DNA from: Vulcanisaeta sp. UBA163
Lineage (GTDB): Archaea > Thermoproteota > Thermoprotei > Thermoproteales > Thermocladiaceae
Assembly: GCA_002496475.1 (NCBI GenBank)
Contig: DAJV01000019.1
Location: forward strand, 1-5,168
Reading direction: 5' to 3'
DNA length: 5,168 bases
In this document: piece by piece, positions 1-5,025 of the stretch
Numbering within the stretch: the first letter of the stretch is position 1
How the letters are laid out: each line of letters begins with the position of its first letter
Notes under the pieces: generated by a model
Told to the model about the DNA's origin: nothing
The model's input: only the letters and a program-made list of their open reading frames with translations
The model's database searches: none
Made by a program: the position numbers and the translations under genes

Positions 1-107
1 AGGGCAATGGCTAAAACAGCGGGTGCAGACGCCAAGCCCGTGTAGGCCACGTCACCATCCCTCAATTGTCTCGCCATGCACTTAATCACGTTGTCCATGT
101 CAGCCAT
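1..107 (-). CDS. CoA-transferase subunit B, N-terminal fragment (cut by window edge)
   Basis: This is the first 35 codons of a protein that runs off the left edge of the window. It starts MADMDNVIKCMARQLRDGDV and continues into a Thr-Gly-Leu-Ala-Ser stretch. This fits the N-terminus of GctB/IpdB-like CoA-transferase beta subunits, where a helix is followed by 'L-R-D-G-D-V' and a glycine-containing strand. The start at 107 overlaps the end of the alpha-subunit gene by 8 bases. An in-frame ATG at 98 would instead leave a 1-base gap. Both arrangements imply translational coupling, as expected for two subunits of one enzyme. The usual catalytic glutamate of the beta subunit lies outside the window, so transferase cannot be told from hydrolase. 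The assignment rests largely on the neighbouring alpha subunit. Confidence 0.8.
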   Translation of the reverse strand, partial: MADMDNVIKCMARQLRDGDVAYTGLASAPAVLAIA

Positions 108-915
108 GCACAAACACCTCGAGGACCCTCTCGATGCTGAGCCCTGCCTTAACACCGTCAAAGTACTTCTTGATTACGCCGTAATCAGCCTCGTAATAAC
201 CATACATTGAGGTCGGCCATGCACCCCTCGGTGAGTGAATCACGGCAGTAACCATGAAGCCAGGCACCGTTAACCTATCTGGGTGTTCCCTAAAGTAGTC
301 CTCACTGACTACCTCCTCGGCCGTAATTATGACCTTCCTGGCCGCCTGTATCTTGAGTAGGTCCTCGTATTTAGGGCCGTAAATCTCAACGTCACCTCTC
401 TCATCAGCCTTATGCGCGTGCACTAGGGCCACGTCAGGCCTTATTGCCTTAACGGCGATTAATTCCTGGTCATTGAATGGATCCCTAATCACCTTCCAAA
501 TACCTCTCTTAACATTTAACGGCGTTAGTTCGCTATCCAACGCAATTGCCGATGGCATGAATGGGAGGCCGTAAGCACCAGCGCGGAGCCCAGCCATTAT
601 GCCCTCGCAGACATCCTCAATGAATTCCGCTTCACCGCCTTCCACCATCCTCCTAAAGCCCGGCGCTATGCCGAAGTGTTCGAAGGTAACCATGGCGGCT
701 CTAATCCTCTTAACCTTACCTGAAATGGTTAATAGGTCAAAGGCAAGCCCGGGTTCCCTATCCACTAATGCCAGTTCCCTTTTATTTGACTTCGCTATGG
801 CTATTACCATCGACATTGGGTTCCTATGGAAAGACATTCCTCCAATGGCTATTTCGTCGCCGTTATTAACCAGGTCGAGGGCTTCATCAATGCTCATTAA
901 CTTGCCCTTAGTCAT
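100..915 (-). CDS. CoA-transferase subunit A (GctA/IpdA-like)
   Basis: A 271-aa protein with the length and fold signature of the alpha subunit of family I CoA-transferases, which move CoA between acyl groups in the cytoplasm. Visible marks are a Gly-Gly motif at 25-26 followed by F-H-R-N-P (29-33), 'SGKVKR' at 65-70, 'EG-(x)5-LRAGA-(x)2-LPFMP' at about 104-121, 'A-H-K-A-D-E-R-G-D-V' at 167-176, and a 'GAWPTSMYGYYEADY' block near 231-245. The 25-33 motif and the C-terminal block look more like actinobacterial IpdA (a steroid-ring CoA-ester hydrolase) and glutaconate CoA-transferase than like SCOT/AtoD. Glu104 appears to align with the IpdA glutamate I recall as catalytic (about residue 105). 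The real substrate is unknown. The ATG at 915 gives MTKGKLMSIDEA; an internal ATG at codon 7 is possible. The stop overlaps the next subunit. The family is a confident call; the reaction is not. Confidence 0.88.
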   Translation of the reverse strand: MTKGKLMSIDEALDLVNNGDEIAIGGMSFHRNPMSMVIAIAKSNKRELALVDREPGLAFDLLTISGKVKRIRAAMVTFEHFGIAPGFRRMVEGGEAEFIEDVCEGIMAGLRAGAYGLPFMPSAIALDSELTPLNVKRGIWKVIRDPFNDQELIAVKAIRPDVALVHAHKADERGDVEIYGPKYEDLLKIQAARKVIITAEEVVSEDYFREHPDRLTVPGFMVTAVIHSPRGAWPTSMYGYYEADYGVIKKYFDGVKAGLSIERVLEVFVHG

Positions 916-937
916 ACTTAATCACAGGTATATAGTG

Positions 938-944
938 AATTAAG
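938..944 (-). promoter_or_regulatory. Possible TATA box for the CoA-transferase genes
   Basis: Read on the minus strand this is CTTAATT, centred about 26 bases before the ATG at 915, the spacing expected of a leaderless archaeal promoter. It sits in the 42-bp gap after the MoaD-like gene. The gap is AT-rich throughout and also contains TATATA at 929-934, so the call is weak. Transcription could instead simply read through from the upstream genes. Confidence 0.3.
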
Positions 945-957
945 TAGGTATTAAGTT

Positions 958-1236
958 TTATGATATGAATGCCTTGGGCGCTATCAATACTTCATCGCCA
1001 TCATTAAGGTTAGTAAGTAAGCCCCTCAACCAATGTATGTCTCTGCCATTCACAATCACTATGTAATTCTCACTAATCTCATCACCCCTAAGTAGGATCT
1101 TTGGTATTTCCGGGTTTAGTTCACCAAGTTTTATTATTAAATCCCTGACCGTATATCCATCTGGCACTTGAATAACCAGGCTTACGGCATTAACAAGTTC
1201 ATGCAGGTTTGCCGATAGTACTATCCTCACTTTCAT
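958..1236 (-). CDS. MoaD/ThiS-like beta-grasp protein lacking the C-terminal Gly-Gly
   Basis: A 92-aa protein that matches the archaeal MoaD-type sulfur-carrier fold along its whole length. It has an opening beta strand (MKVRIVLSA), 'VPDGYTVRDLI' at 24-34, 'IVIVNGRDI' at 59-67, and 'LNDGDEVLIAP' at 77-87. Normal members end with a short tail (typically Pro-Pro-Val-Ala-Gly-Gly) whose last glycine is adenylated and thiocarboxylated to carry sulfur for molybdopterin or tRNA, or is conjugated to proteins. Here the tail has the same length but reads A-P-K-A-F-I-S. The protein therefore seems complete yet cannot act as a conventional sulfur carrier. I see no nearby frameshift that would restore Gly-Gly. 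The ATG at 1236 lies 6 bases after the stop of the upstream small gene, with no strong Shine-Dalgarno sequence, so the two are probably one transcript. The fold is a confident call; the role is unknown. Confidence 0.8.
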   Translation of the reverse strand: MKVRIVLSANLHELVNAVSLVIQVPDGYTVRDLIIKLGELNPEIPKILLRGDEISENYIVIVNGRDIHWLRGLLTNLNDGDEVLIAPKAFIS

Positions 1237-1242
1237 AGTTCA

Positions 1243-1482
1243 TCAGGAACAAACTGAGTCAACAAATGCCTTTGCTAATTCCCTGGCTCGATCTATTGAA
1301 TTCGTCTCCTCAATGCATGCGTTTTCCTCATCCTTCATATACACTATGTACTTACCGCCCACGTCATATATCATACTCCTACCAAAGCAATTCTCCTCAA
1401 GCAGCGTTTGATAAGCCTCAAGAGGCTCCTTACTGGATAAACTATCTATTATACTCCTCACCTTATCATTATTGCACTCCAT
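1243..1482 (-). CDS. Small hypothetical protein with four cysteines
   Basis: A 79-aa protein I do not recognise. It is acidic and soluble, with no signal peptide or membrane segment. It has an N-terminal helical part (about 6-32), a short strand pair around 'GKYIVYMKDEE' (44-54) and a C-terminal amphipathic helix (about 61-77). Cysteines fall at 3, 32, 56 and 78, too scattered for a CxxC zinc motif; the last lies one residue from the C-terminus. The reading frame can be extended to a GTG at 1500. I chose the ATG at 1482 because a TATA-like box (minus strand CTTAAAAG, 1504-1511) lies about 26 bases before it, which would be only a few bases from the GTG. It is the first gene of the leftward run, 6 bases before the MoaD-like gene. 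The tight packing supports a real gene. Confidence 0.68.
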   Translation of the reverse strand: MECNNDKVRSIIDSLSSKEPLEAYQTLLEENCFGRSMIYDVGGKYIVYMKDEENACIEETNSIDRARELAKAFVDSVCS

Positions 1483-1503
1483 TAAATACGTAAAGATCAC
1501 AGC

Positions 1504-1511
1504 CTTTTAAG
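1504..1511 (-). promoter_or_regulatory. TATA box for the leftward four-gene run
   Basis: On the minus strand this reads CTTAAAAG, centred about 26 bases before the ATG at 1482. That is the expected spacing for a leaderless crenarchaeal transcript, and it decides the start codon of the 79-aa gene. It lies at one end of the 126-bp divergent region (1483-1608) shared with the Nudix gene. No clear operator repeat is visible in that region. Confidence 0.5.
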
Positions 1512-1574
1512 TATGTCCTCTCCTTGGGGATGGTTTAATGGCTTTATGCCCTTATTTGTCATGTAATGCTAATA

Positions 1575-1583
1575 CTTAATTAG
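1575..1583 (+). promoter_or_regulatory. Possible TATA box for the Nudix gene
   Basis: CTTAATTAG is centred about 30 bases before the ATG at 1609, predicting a leader of only a few bases. A second candidate, TTTAGAA at 1584-1590, is centred about 22 bases before the ATG. A GGGGG at 1603-1607 lies one base before the start codon, too close for a normal Shine-Dalgarno interaction, which also points to leaderless translation. Confidence 0.4.
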
Positions 1584-1608
1584 TTTAGAATATTGCCATT
1601 ATGGGGGA

Positions 1609-2091
1609 ATGAGTAGGGAATATTCACGATATCCACTGGTTGGCGTTGGCTCTATAGTTATTAAGGATGGTAAGATTTTACTGATAAGGAGGGGCGCGGA
1701 ACCTAATAGGGGTAAGTGGTCAATACCCGGCGGTATGGTTGAGCCTGGCGAGGATCCTGATTACGCTGCTTTAAGAGAATTGAGGGAGGAGACTGGTGTT
1801 AATGGTAGGGTGATTGGTCTCTTTGGTATTTATCAATACGTAGAACGTGATTCTGAAGGTAAGGTTAAGTATCACTTTCTACTTCTTGATTACCTGGTCG
1901 AACCAGTTGGTGGAACGCCCAGGGCATCCAGTGATGCCTTAGAATTAAGATTTACTGGTTTAAGGGAAGCCTTGAACCTTGATTTAACGGATACCACAAG
2001 GCAATTAATAATGGATCTACTGGATTCTGGATTTAAACCGTGTGGCGGTGGCTTTATTAAGTACGTTAATAGAGGATCTCAAAGTCATTAA
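1609..2091 (+). CDS. Nudix hydrolase
   Basis: A 160-aa single-domain protein of the Nudix family, which hydrolyses nucleoside diphosphates linked to another group, using Mg2+. The Nudix box G(x)5E(x)7REUxEExGU is perfect. It runs from Gly42 to Val64, with the metal-binding Glu57, Glu60 and Glu61 in 'RELREETG'. Before it are the usual first strands (VGVGSIVIKDGKILLIRRG, 11-29) and 'GKWSIPGG' (35-42). The short length and the 'W-S-I-P-G-G-M-V-E-P-G-E' run resemble ADP-ribose pyrophosphatase/MutT-type housecleaning enzymes. Substrate cannot be assigned because the family changes specificity easily. The C-terminus ends G-G-G-F-I-K-Y-V-N-R-G-S-Q-S-H. The last 26 bases overlap the convergent acylphosphatase gene. 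The ATG at 1609 is supported by the conserved N-terminal strand. Confidence 0.93.
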   Translation: MSREYSRYPLVGVGSIVIKDGKILLIRRGAEPNRGKWSIPGGMVEPGEDPDYAALRELREETGVNGRVIGLFGIYQYVERDSEGKVKYHFLLLDYLVEPVGGTPRASSDALELRFTGLREALNLDLTDTTRQLIMDLLDSGFKPCGGGFIKYVNRGSQSH

Positions 2092-2341
2092 ACTCGTTCT
2101 TAGGCTCCTCATACTCGATCTCCACATCCTCGATAATGGCGCCCGGCGGGCCTTTGCGGATTATCCCTATTAATTGCTCAATGGTGTCATCATCACCCTC
2201 AGCTATGACTTCCACTGTGAAGCCATCAGGTAAATTCCTAGCGAAGCCCTTAATGCCAAGGTTTCTGGCGTTTCTTCTTATGAACGATCTAAAGCCCACT
2301 CCCTGGACCATACCCTTGATTAGTACGTGGACCCTCTTCAT
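2066..2341 (-). CDS. acyP: Acylphosphatase
   Basis: A small cytoplasmic enzyme that hydrolyses acyl phosphates such as 1,3-bisphosphoglycerate, carbamoyl phosphate or acetyl phosphate to the carboxylate and phosphate. At 91 aa it has the standard family length. Both signatures are intact: 'GMVQGVGFR' (10-18), whose Arg18 binds the phosphate, and 'GFARNLPDG' (32-40), whose Asn36 positions the attacking water. 'GPPGA' (64-68) is also typical. The frame extends upstream to a TTG at 2353, but the ATG at 2341 gives the usual MKRVHVLIKG start and is preferred. The 3' end overlaps the Nudix gene by 26 bases tail-to-tail, so the two mRNAs could pair. Its promoter lies in the 50-bp region shared with the divergent kinase gene. 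Confidence 0.95.
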   Translation of the reverse strand: MKRVHVLIKGMVQGVGFRSFIRRNARNLGIKGFARNLPDGFTVEVIAEGDDDTIEQLIGIIRKGPPGAIIEDVEIEYEEPKNEFNDFEILY

Positions 2342-2358
2342 AGTACTGGTCAATAACG

Positions 2359-2366
2359 TTTTAAAA
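2359..2366. promoter_or_regulatory. Palindromic TATA-like box TTTTAAAA
   Basis: TTTTAAAA is centred about 29-30 bases before the kinase GTG at 2392 on the plus strand and about 22 bases before the acylphosphatase ATG at 2341 on the minus strand. Because it reads the same on both strands it could serve either gene. The plus-strand spacing fits a leader of about 3 bases better than the minus-strand spacing fits a standard promoter. Confidence 0.45.
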
Positions 2367-2372
2367 TTGGGT

Positions 2373-2380
2373 CTTTAAAG
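2373..2380. promoter_or_regulatory. Palindromic TATA-like box CTTTAAAG
   Basis: CTTTAAAG is centred about 36 bases before the acylphosphatase ATG at 2341 on the minus strand, predicting a leader of about 9 bases. It is too close to the kinase start at 2392 to drive it. Together with the box at 2359-2366 it forms two symmetric boxes 14 bp apart between divergent genes. Confidence 0.4.
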
Positions 2381-2384
2381 GGGT
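2380..2384 (+). promoter_or_regulatory. Possible Shine-Dalgarno sequence for the kinase gene
   Basis: GGGGT ends 7 bases before the GTG at 2392 and can pair with the ACCUC of the crenarchaeal 16S rRNA 3' end with one G-U wobble. It would be used only if transcription starts upstream of it. The TATA-like box at 2359-2366 would place the start downstream, giving a leaderless mRNA, so the two signals are alternatives. Confidence 0.3.
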
Positions 2385-2391
2385 ACCTAAC

Positions 2392-4041
2392 GTGTTGGTT
2401 ATTAATATTGATAAGGTGATTAAGGCGTTGCCGGGGATGGTACTATTCGTAAGTTTATTGTTTTTGATTAGTGCTAGTGTTCCGCATATATTGGTCGCCA
2501 TCGCGCTTTTTGTGCTGTTTTATGAATTATTTAGGAAGTTCCCACTGAAGAATAACTGGTTCCTGGTGCCCTTAGTTTCGGAAATCATAATAGCATTATC
2601 CGTGATCTTTCTAATGACTACGGCGAGTCTTTATGATACGTTGGCCGTGTTCATGGGAATCGTGGTACTAATACTGGCGCTGAGGGTTGCTGACTTTAGG
2701 GTATTAACGACGCTAATGAGTGTTTACGTATTGTACTTGTTTTACAGGGGTTATCTAAACCCAGCACCACCAGGCCTTTACCTACTGATTAATTCCCTTC
2801 TCATCTTTTTCTCCACCTTCGTAATAACAATAAGGCGCGCAATCCTCATGTACAGGGTGGACTTCCCGGAGGACCGCCTTGACCTAGTAATGACGTACCT
2901 AGGCATTTTACTGGCTGTACCATCAGCCGTATTCCTGGTGGTTCTAAATGAGTCTTACGTATACATGGCATTGTTACCCAGCGTGGTATCCGCAATGCCC
3001 ATGGTGAGAAGGATCCCTGGATATATCTCCTCGATATTGATCGCATTAACCATATTCTACGGCATATACCCATCAATTAAGTTTACCTGGCTTGGTTTCA
3101 CTGCCTTAATACTAATCTTCATAATAGCCTACCTAAGGCCCACTAGGTTGAGGTTTGTTAAGGGGCTGAAACCGCCAATATCGTGGCTAGGCACTTGGTT
3201 AGATGGTAAGTACCTGGTCGATGAGGTGATTGCGATCGGTGGGTTTAGTTACGTCCTTAGGGGTAGGGACGAAAGAGGCAAGGTCTACGCAATAAAGGTT
3301 CTTAAGGATAGGGATTCCAGAGGTAATCCTCTGGCGAGTGATCCCAGGGTTTTGTCATCCTTTAAGAAGGAAATGAGCGAGTACCTACTTATTGAGAGTC
3401 CACGTATTGTTAAGGTATTCGAAGTTCACATACCGCCTGACGAGAGACTTCCCTATAAATCCCTCGATGATTACTTGAATGAGCCTCCATACGTAGTCAT
3501 GGAATACATGGAGGGCGGTTCACTAAGAGACCTAATAAGGGAGAGGGGACCTCTTGAACTCGGCGAGTTTATGAAAATTGCTTACTCAATAACCCTCGCC
3601 CTATCTGAACTCCATAGGGTAAACATAATACACCTTGATCTTAAGCCCGAGAACATATTGTTTAAGGATAAGGGCAGGTCTGTGGTGAAGATTGGCGACC
3701 TAGGGGCGGCTAAGATAATGATTGGCGGTAAGTCCTACGTATCCCAATTCTCAATAGCCTACGCAGCGCCTGAGGTTAGTAGGGGTATCGCTGACATTAG
3801 GTCAGACATATACTCACTTTCCTGCATATTCTATGAAACACTGACCGGAATAAACCCACACATGTATAGATTAAGCAGCGGCCAGGTCATGGTACCACCA
3901 CTCAATAACTATAGGCCCGATGTACCACCCGAAATAACTCTGTTGGTAATGAAAGGCCTCGAGGTGAACCCTGCAATGAGGCCATCAAGCACCGAGGAAA
4001 TACTAATGGTCCTAGGCAAGTTCCTGGACAATGCTGTTTAA
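2392..4041 (+). CDS. Multi-pass membrane Ser/Thr protein kinase (eukaryote-like)
   Basis: A 549-aa integral membrane protein. Residues about 14-248 hold eight to ten hydrophobic helices (roughly 14-30, 32-47, 57-76, 84-100, 104-119, 128-147, 168-185, 189-204, 211-228, 231-248). Basic loops at 48-53, 148-155, 206-207 and 249-260 suggest which side is cytoplasmic. No known sensor domain is recognised there. Residues about 272-545 are a full kinase domain: glycine loop AIGGFSYVLRG (281-291), ATP lysine K302, helix-C glutamate E327 or E330, hinge MEYMEGGSL (370-378), catalytic loop HLDLKPEN (414-421) with D416, metal-binding D436 in DLG instead of DFG, A-P-E at 459-461, D472 in helix F and R530 near the end. 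HLD in place of HRD makes it a 'non-RD' type kinase, so loop phosphorylation may not be needed for activity. An insert near 347-364 precedes the hinge. The GTG at 2392 is the earliest possible start, because an in-frame stop lies at 2362. The neighbouring FHA gene is a likely partner. Confidence 0.94.
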   Translation: MLVINIDKVIKALPGMVLFVSLLFLISASVPHILVAIALFVLFYELFRKFPLKNNWFLVPLVSEIIIALSVIFLMTTASLYDTLAVFMGIVVLILALRVADFRVLTTLMSVYVLYLFYRGYLNPAPPGLYLLINSLLIFFSTFVITIRRAILMYRVDFPEDRLDLVMTYLGILLAVPSAVFLVVLNESYVYMALLPSVVSAMPMVRRIPGYISSILIALTIFYGIYPSIKFTWLGFTALILIFIIAYLRPTRLRFVKGLKPPISWLGTWLDGKYLVDEVIAIGGFSYVLRGRDERGKVYAIKVLKDRDSRGNPLASDPRVLSSFKKEMSEYLLIESPRIVKVFEVHIPPDERLPYKSLDDYLNEPPYVVMEYMEGGSLRDLIRERGPLELGEFMKIAYSITLALSELHRVNIIHLDLKPENILFKDKGRSVVKIGDLGAAKIMIGGKSYVSQFSIAYAAPEVSRGIADIRSDIYSLSCIFYETLTGINPHMYRLSSGQVMVPPLNNYRPDVPPEITLLVMKGLEVNPAMRPSSTEEILMVLGKFLDNAV

Positions 4042-4099
4042 ATCCCTGCTGCATTTGATACTACTATGTGCTTAAAGCCCAGGCTCTTCAGGGTGGGGG
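4042..4099. other. 58-bp convergent gap between kinase and FHA genes
   Basis: The kinase (plus) and FHA (minus) genes end tail-to-tail here. I see no T-rich run or stable hairpin that would mark a terminator on either strand. Transcripts may therefore read into each other's 3' ends. Confidence 0.4.
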
Positions 4100-4501
4100 T
4101 CATTCTTCACCTATAATGGAGAGCCTAACAACAGTATAGTAACCAAGCCTAATCACTATGTCGTCGCTGAACCTATATTCACTTATTTTTTTGAATGAAC
4201 TGCCATCAAGTACATAAGTACCATTAGTACTATTTAGGTCCTTAAGTAGTAACTCCTCATTATTAATTACCGTGATTACCGCATGCTTCCTCGATACCGT
4301 AGGATCCGGTATCACGACAACGTTCTCTGGGCTTCTGCCCAACGTAATCTCCCTAATTATTGATAGGTCAAACATCACCTTAAAATCCTTCATAACATCC
4401 CTGGGGCTCTCGATGAAAGCTAATTCAAGTTTGTTAATGTTCCTTCTCATAGTCTCCGTTGTTGGTATGTCTATTCTTCTTGTCTCTTCACTCGTACCCA
4501 T
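4100..4501 (-). CDS. FHA-domain phosphothreonine-binding protein
   Basis: A 133-aa soluble protein consisting of an N-terminal tail of about 25 residues and one complete FHA domain, a module that binds phosphothreonine peptides. The ligand-binding residues are all present: G55-R56, S70-R71-x-H73 in 'PTVSRKHA', and N90-S-T-N93-G94-T in 'DLNSTNGTYV'. The final strands 'DDIVIRLGYYTVVRL' (113-127) are intact. The tail holds R-I-D-I-P-T-T-E-T-M-R-R (9-20). Its threonines 14, 15 and 17 next to a glutamate recall the kinase-phosphorylated N-terminal motif of GarA/OdhI (ETTS in GarA), though the surrounding residues differ. Unlike the Sulfolobus archaellum regulator ArnA, I see no zinc-finger cysteines. 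It is convergent with the membrane kinase, 58 bp away, and follows the eS26 gene on the same strand. The ATG at 4501 is supported by a strong TATA box upstream. Confidence 0.93.
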   Translation of the reverse strand: MGTSEETRRIDIPTTETMRRNINKLELAFIESPRDVMKDFKVMFDLSIIREITLGRSPENVVVIPDPTVSRKHAVITVINNEELLLKDLNSTNGTYVLDGSSFKKISEYRFSDDIVIRLGYYTVVRLSIIGEE

Positions 4502-4537
4502 TACTTAACCACTAGATCTTTAGCTAGGCGCAGCCAC

Positions 4538-4545
4538 TTATATAA
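4538..4545 (-). promoter_or_regulatory. Strong TATA box for the FHA gene
   Basis: TTATATAA, embedded in the palindrome CTTATATAAG (4537-4546), is the best TATA match in the window. It is centred 40 bases before the ATG at 4501, predicting a leader of about 14 bases that contains a weak Shine-Dalgarno-like GTGGT near 4508-4512. It lies in the 68-bp gap after eS26, so the FHA gene need not depend on ribosomal-protein transcription. Confidence 0.5.
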
Positions 4546-4569
4546 GAGTTATCACTACGATTTTTAAAG

Positions 4570-4971
4570 CTAGGATTTCGTCTGAGCCCCTTCATTACCC
4601 TGCTGTGTGGGTTGTGTCGGTGACTGTGTCTGTGCCGGCTTTACTGCCGGTGGTGCAACCGCAGTCTCCCTACGTACAAGGGGCCTTGCTGAGACAATCT
4701 TCTTCTTTCTCTCATCCTCAGACCTAACCTTGAGTATACCCAGGTAAATTGCGCAATTGATGCAATATGTCTTGGTTACGTAGTACCTGGGCACAATGGC
4801 CCCTTGCTTCTCAAGCTCCCTAGCCAAGTCACCAGGCACTGGCGAGTAGGGTACAGTGACCCTAACTGCCTTAGACCTAGGCACTAGCTTACCGCAATTA
4901 TCGCAATAAACCATAGGTTCCTTGCCCTTATCACCCTTATGACGACCTCTGTTCTTCCTCTTTTTCGGCAT
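4570..4971 (-). CDS. rps26e: 30S ribosomal protein eS26 (S26e) with an extended tail
   Basis: A 133-aa ribosomal protein of the small subunit; in eukaryotes eS26 sits near the mRNA exit and the 3' end of 18S rRNA. It begins with the basic stretch MPKKRKNRGRHKG, followed by a zinc site made of C23-x2-C26 and C70-x2-C73. 'VPRSKAVR' (30-37) and 'YYVTKTYC' (63-70) are family marks. The frame extends upstream to a GTG at 5025, which would add 18 residues before the conserved start; the ATG at 4971 is clearly right and has a TATA box about 30 bases before it. The conserved core ends near residue 92. After it come about 40 extra residues rich in Ala, Pro, Gln and Thr, probably disordered. The FHA gene follows 68 bp downstream on the same strand. 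Confidence 0.95.
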   Translation of the reverse strand: MPKKRKNRGRHKGDKGKEPMVYCDNCGKLVPRSKAVRVTVPYSPVPGDLARELEKQGAIVPRYYVTKTYCINCAIYLGILKVRSEDERKKKIVSARPLVRRETAVAPPAVKPAQTQSPTQPTQQGNEGAQTKS

Positions 4972-4996
4972 ATCTTGCAACCATACAATGAGCCGC

Positions 4997-5004
4997 TTAA
5001 AAAA
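4997..5004 (-). promoter_or_regulatory. TATA box for eS26
   Basis: On the minus strand this reads TTTTTTAA, centred about 30 bases before the ATG at 4971. It predicts a leader of only a few bases and supports that ATG over the upstream GTG at 5025. Confidence 0.5.
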
Positions 5005-5025
5005 CATACCCCCTCGTAACTCCAC

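Noticed and set aside
599..943. Open plus-strand frame opposite the CoA-transferase alpha subunit
   Set aside because: It is antisense to a confident gene and has no recognisable domain. The similar antisense frames at 1266-1493, 2136-2378, 2846-3076 and 4272-4508 were rejected for the same reason.
1240..1245. TGATGA on the minus strand, a possible C/D box sRNA box C
   Set aside because: No CTGA box D or terminal stem follows at the right distance. The bases are explained by the stop of the small gene and the start of the MoaD-like gene.
1483..1500. GTG start at 1500 for the 79-aa protein
   Set aside because: The TATA-like box would be only a few bases upstream; the ATG at 1482 has the standard spacing of about 26 bases.
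2342..2353. TTG start at 2353 for acylphosphatase
   Set aside because: The ATG at 2341 gives the standard family length and N-terminus; the four extra residues have no support.
4514..4530. Partly symmetric CTAG/AGATCT sequence upstream of the FHA gene as an operator
   Set aside because: It is only a short and imperfect symmetry around AGATCT; nothing shows it is a binding site.
4972..5025. Extended GTG start for eS26 adding 18 residues
   Set aside because: The conserved eS26 start is MPKKRKNRG at 4971, and the promoter box lies inside the proposed extension.
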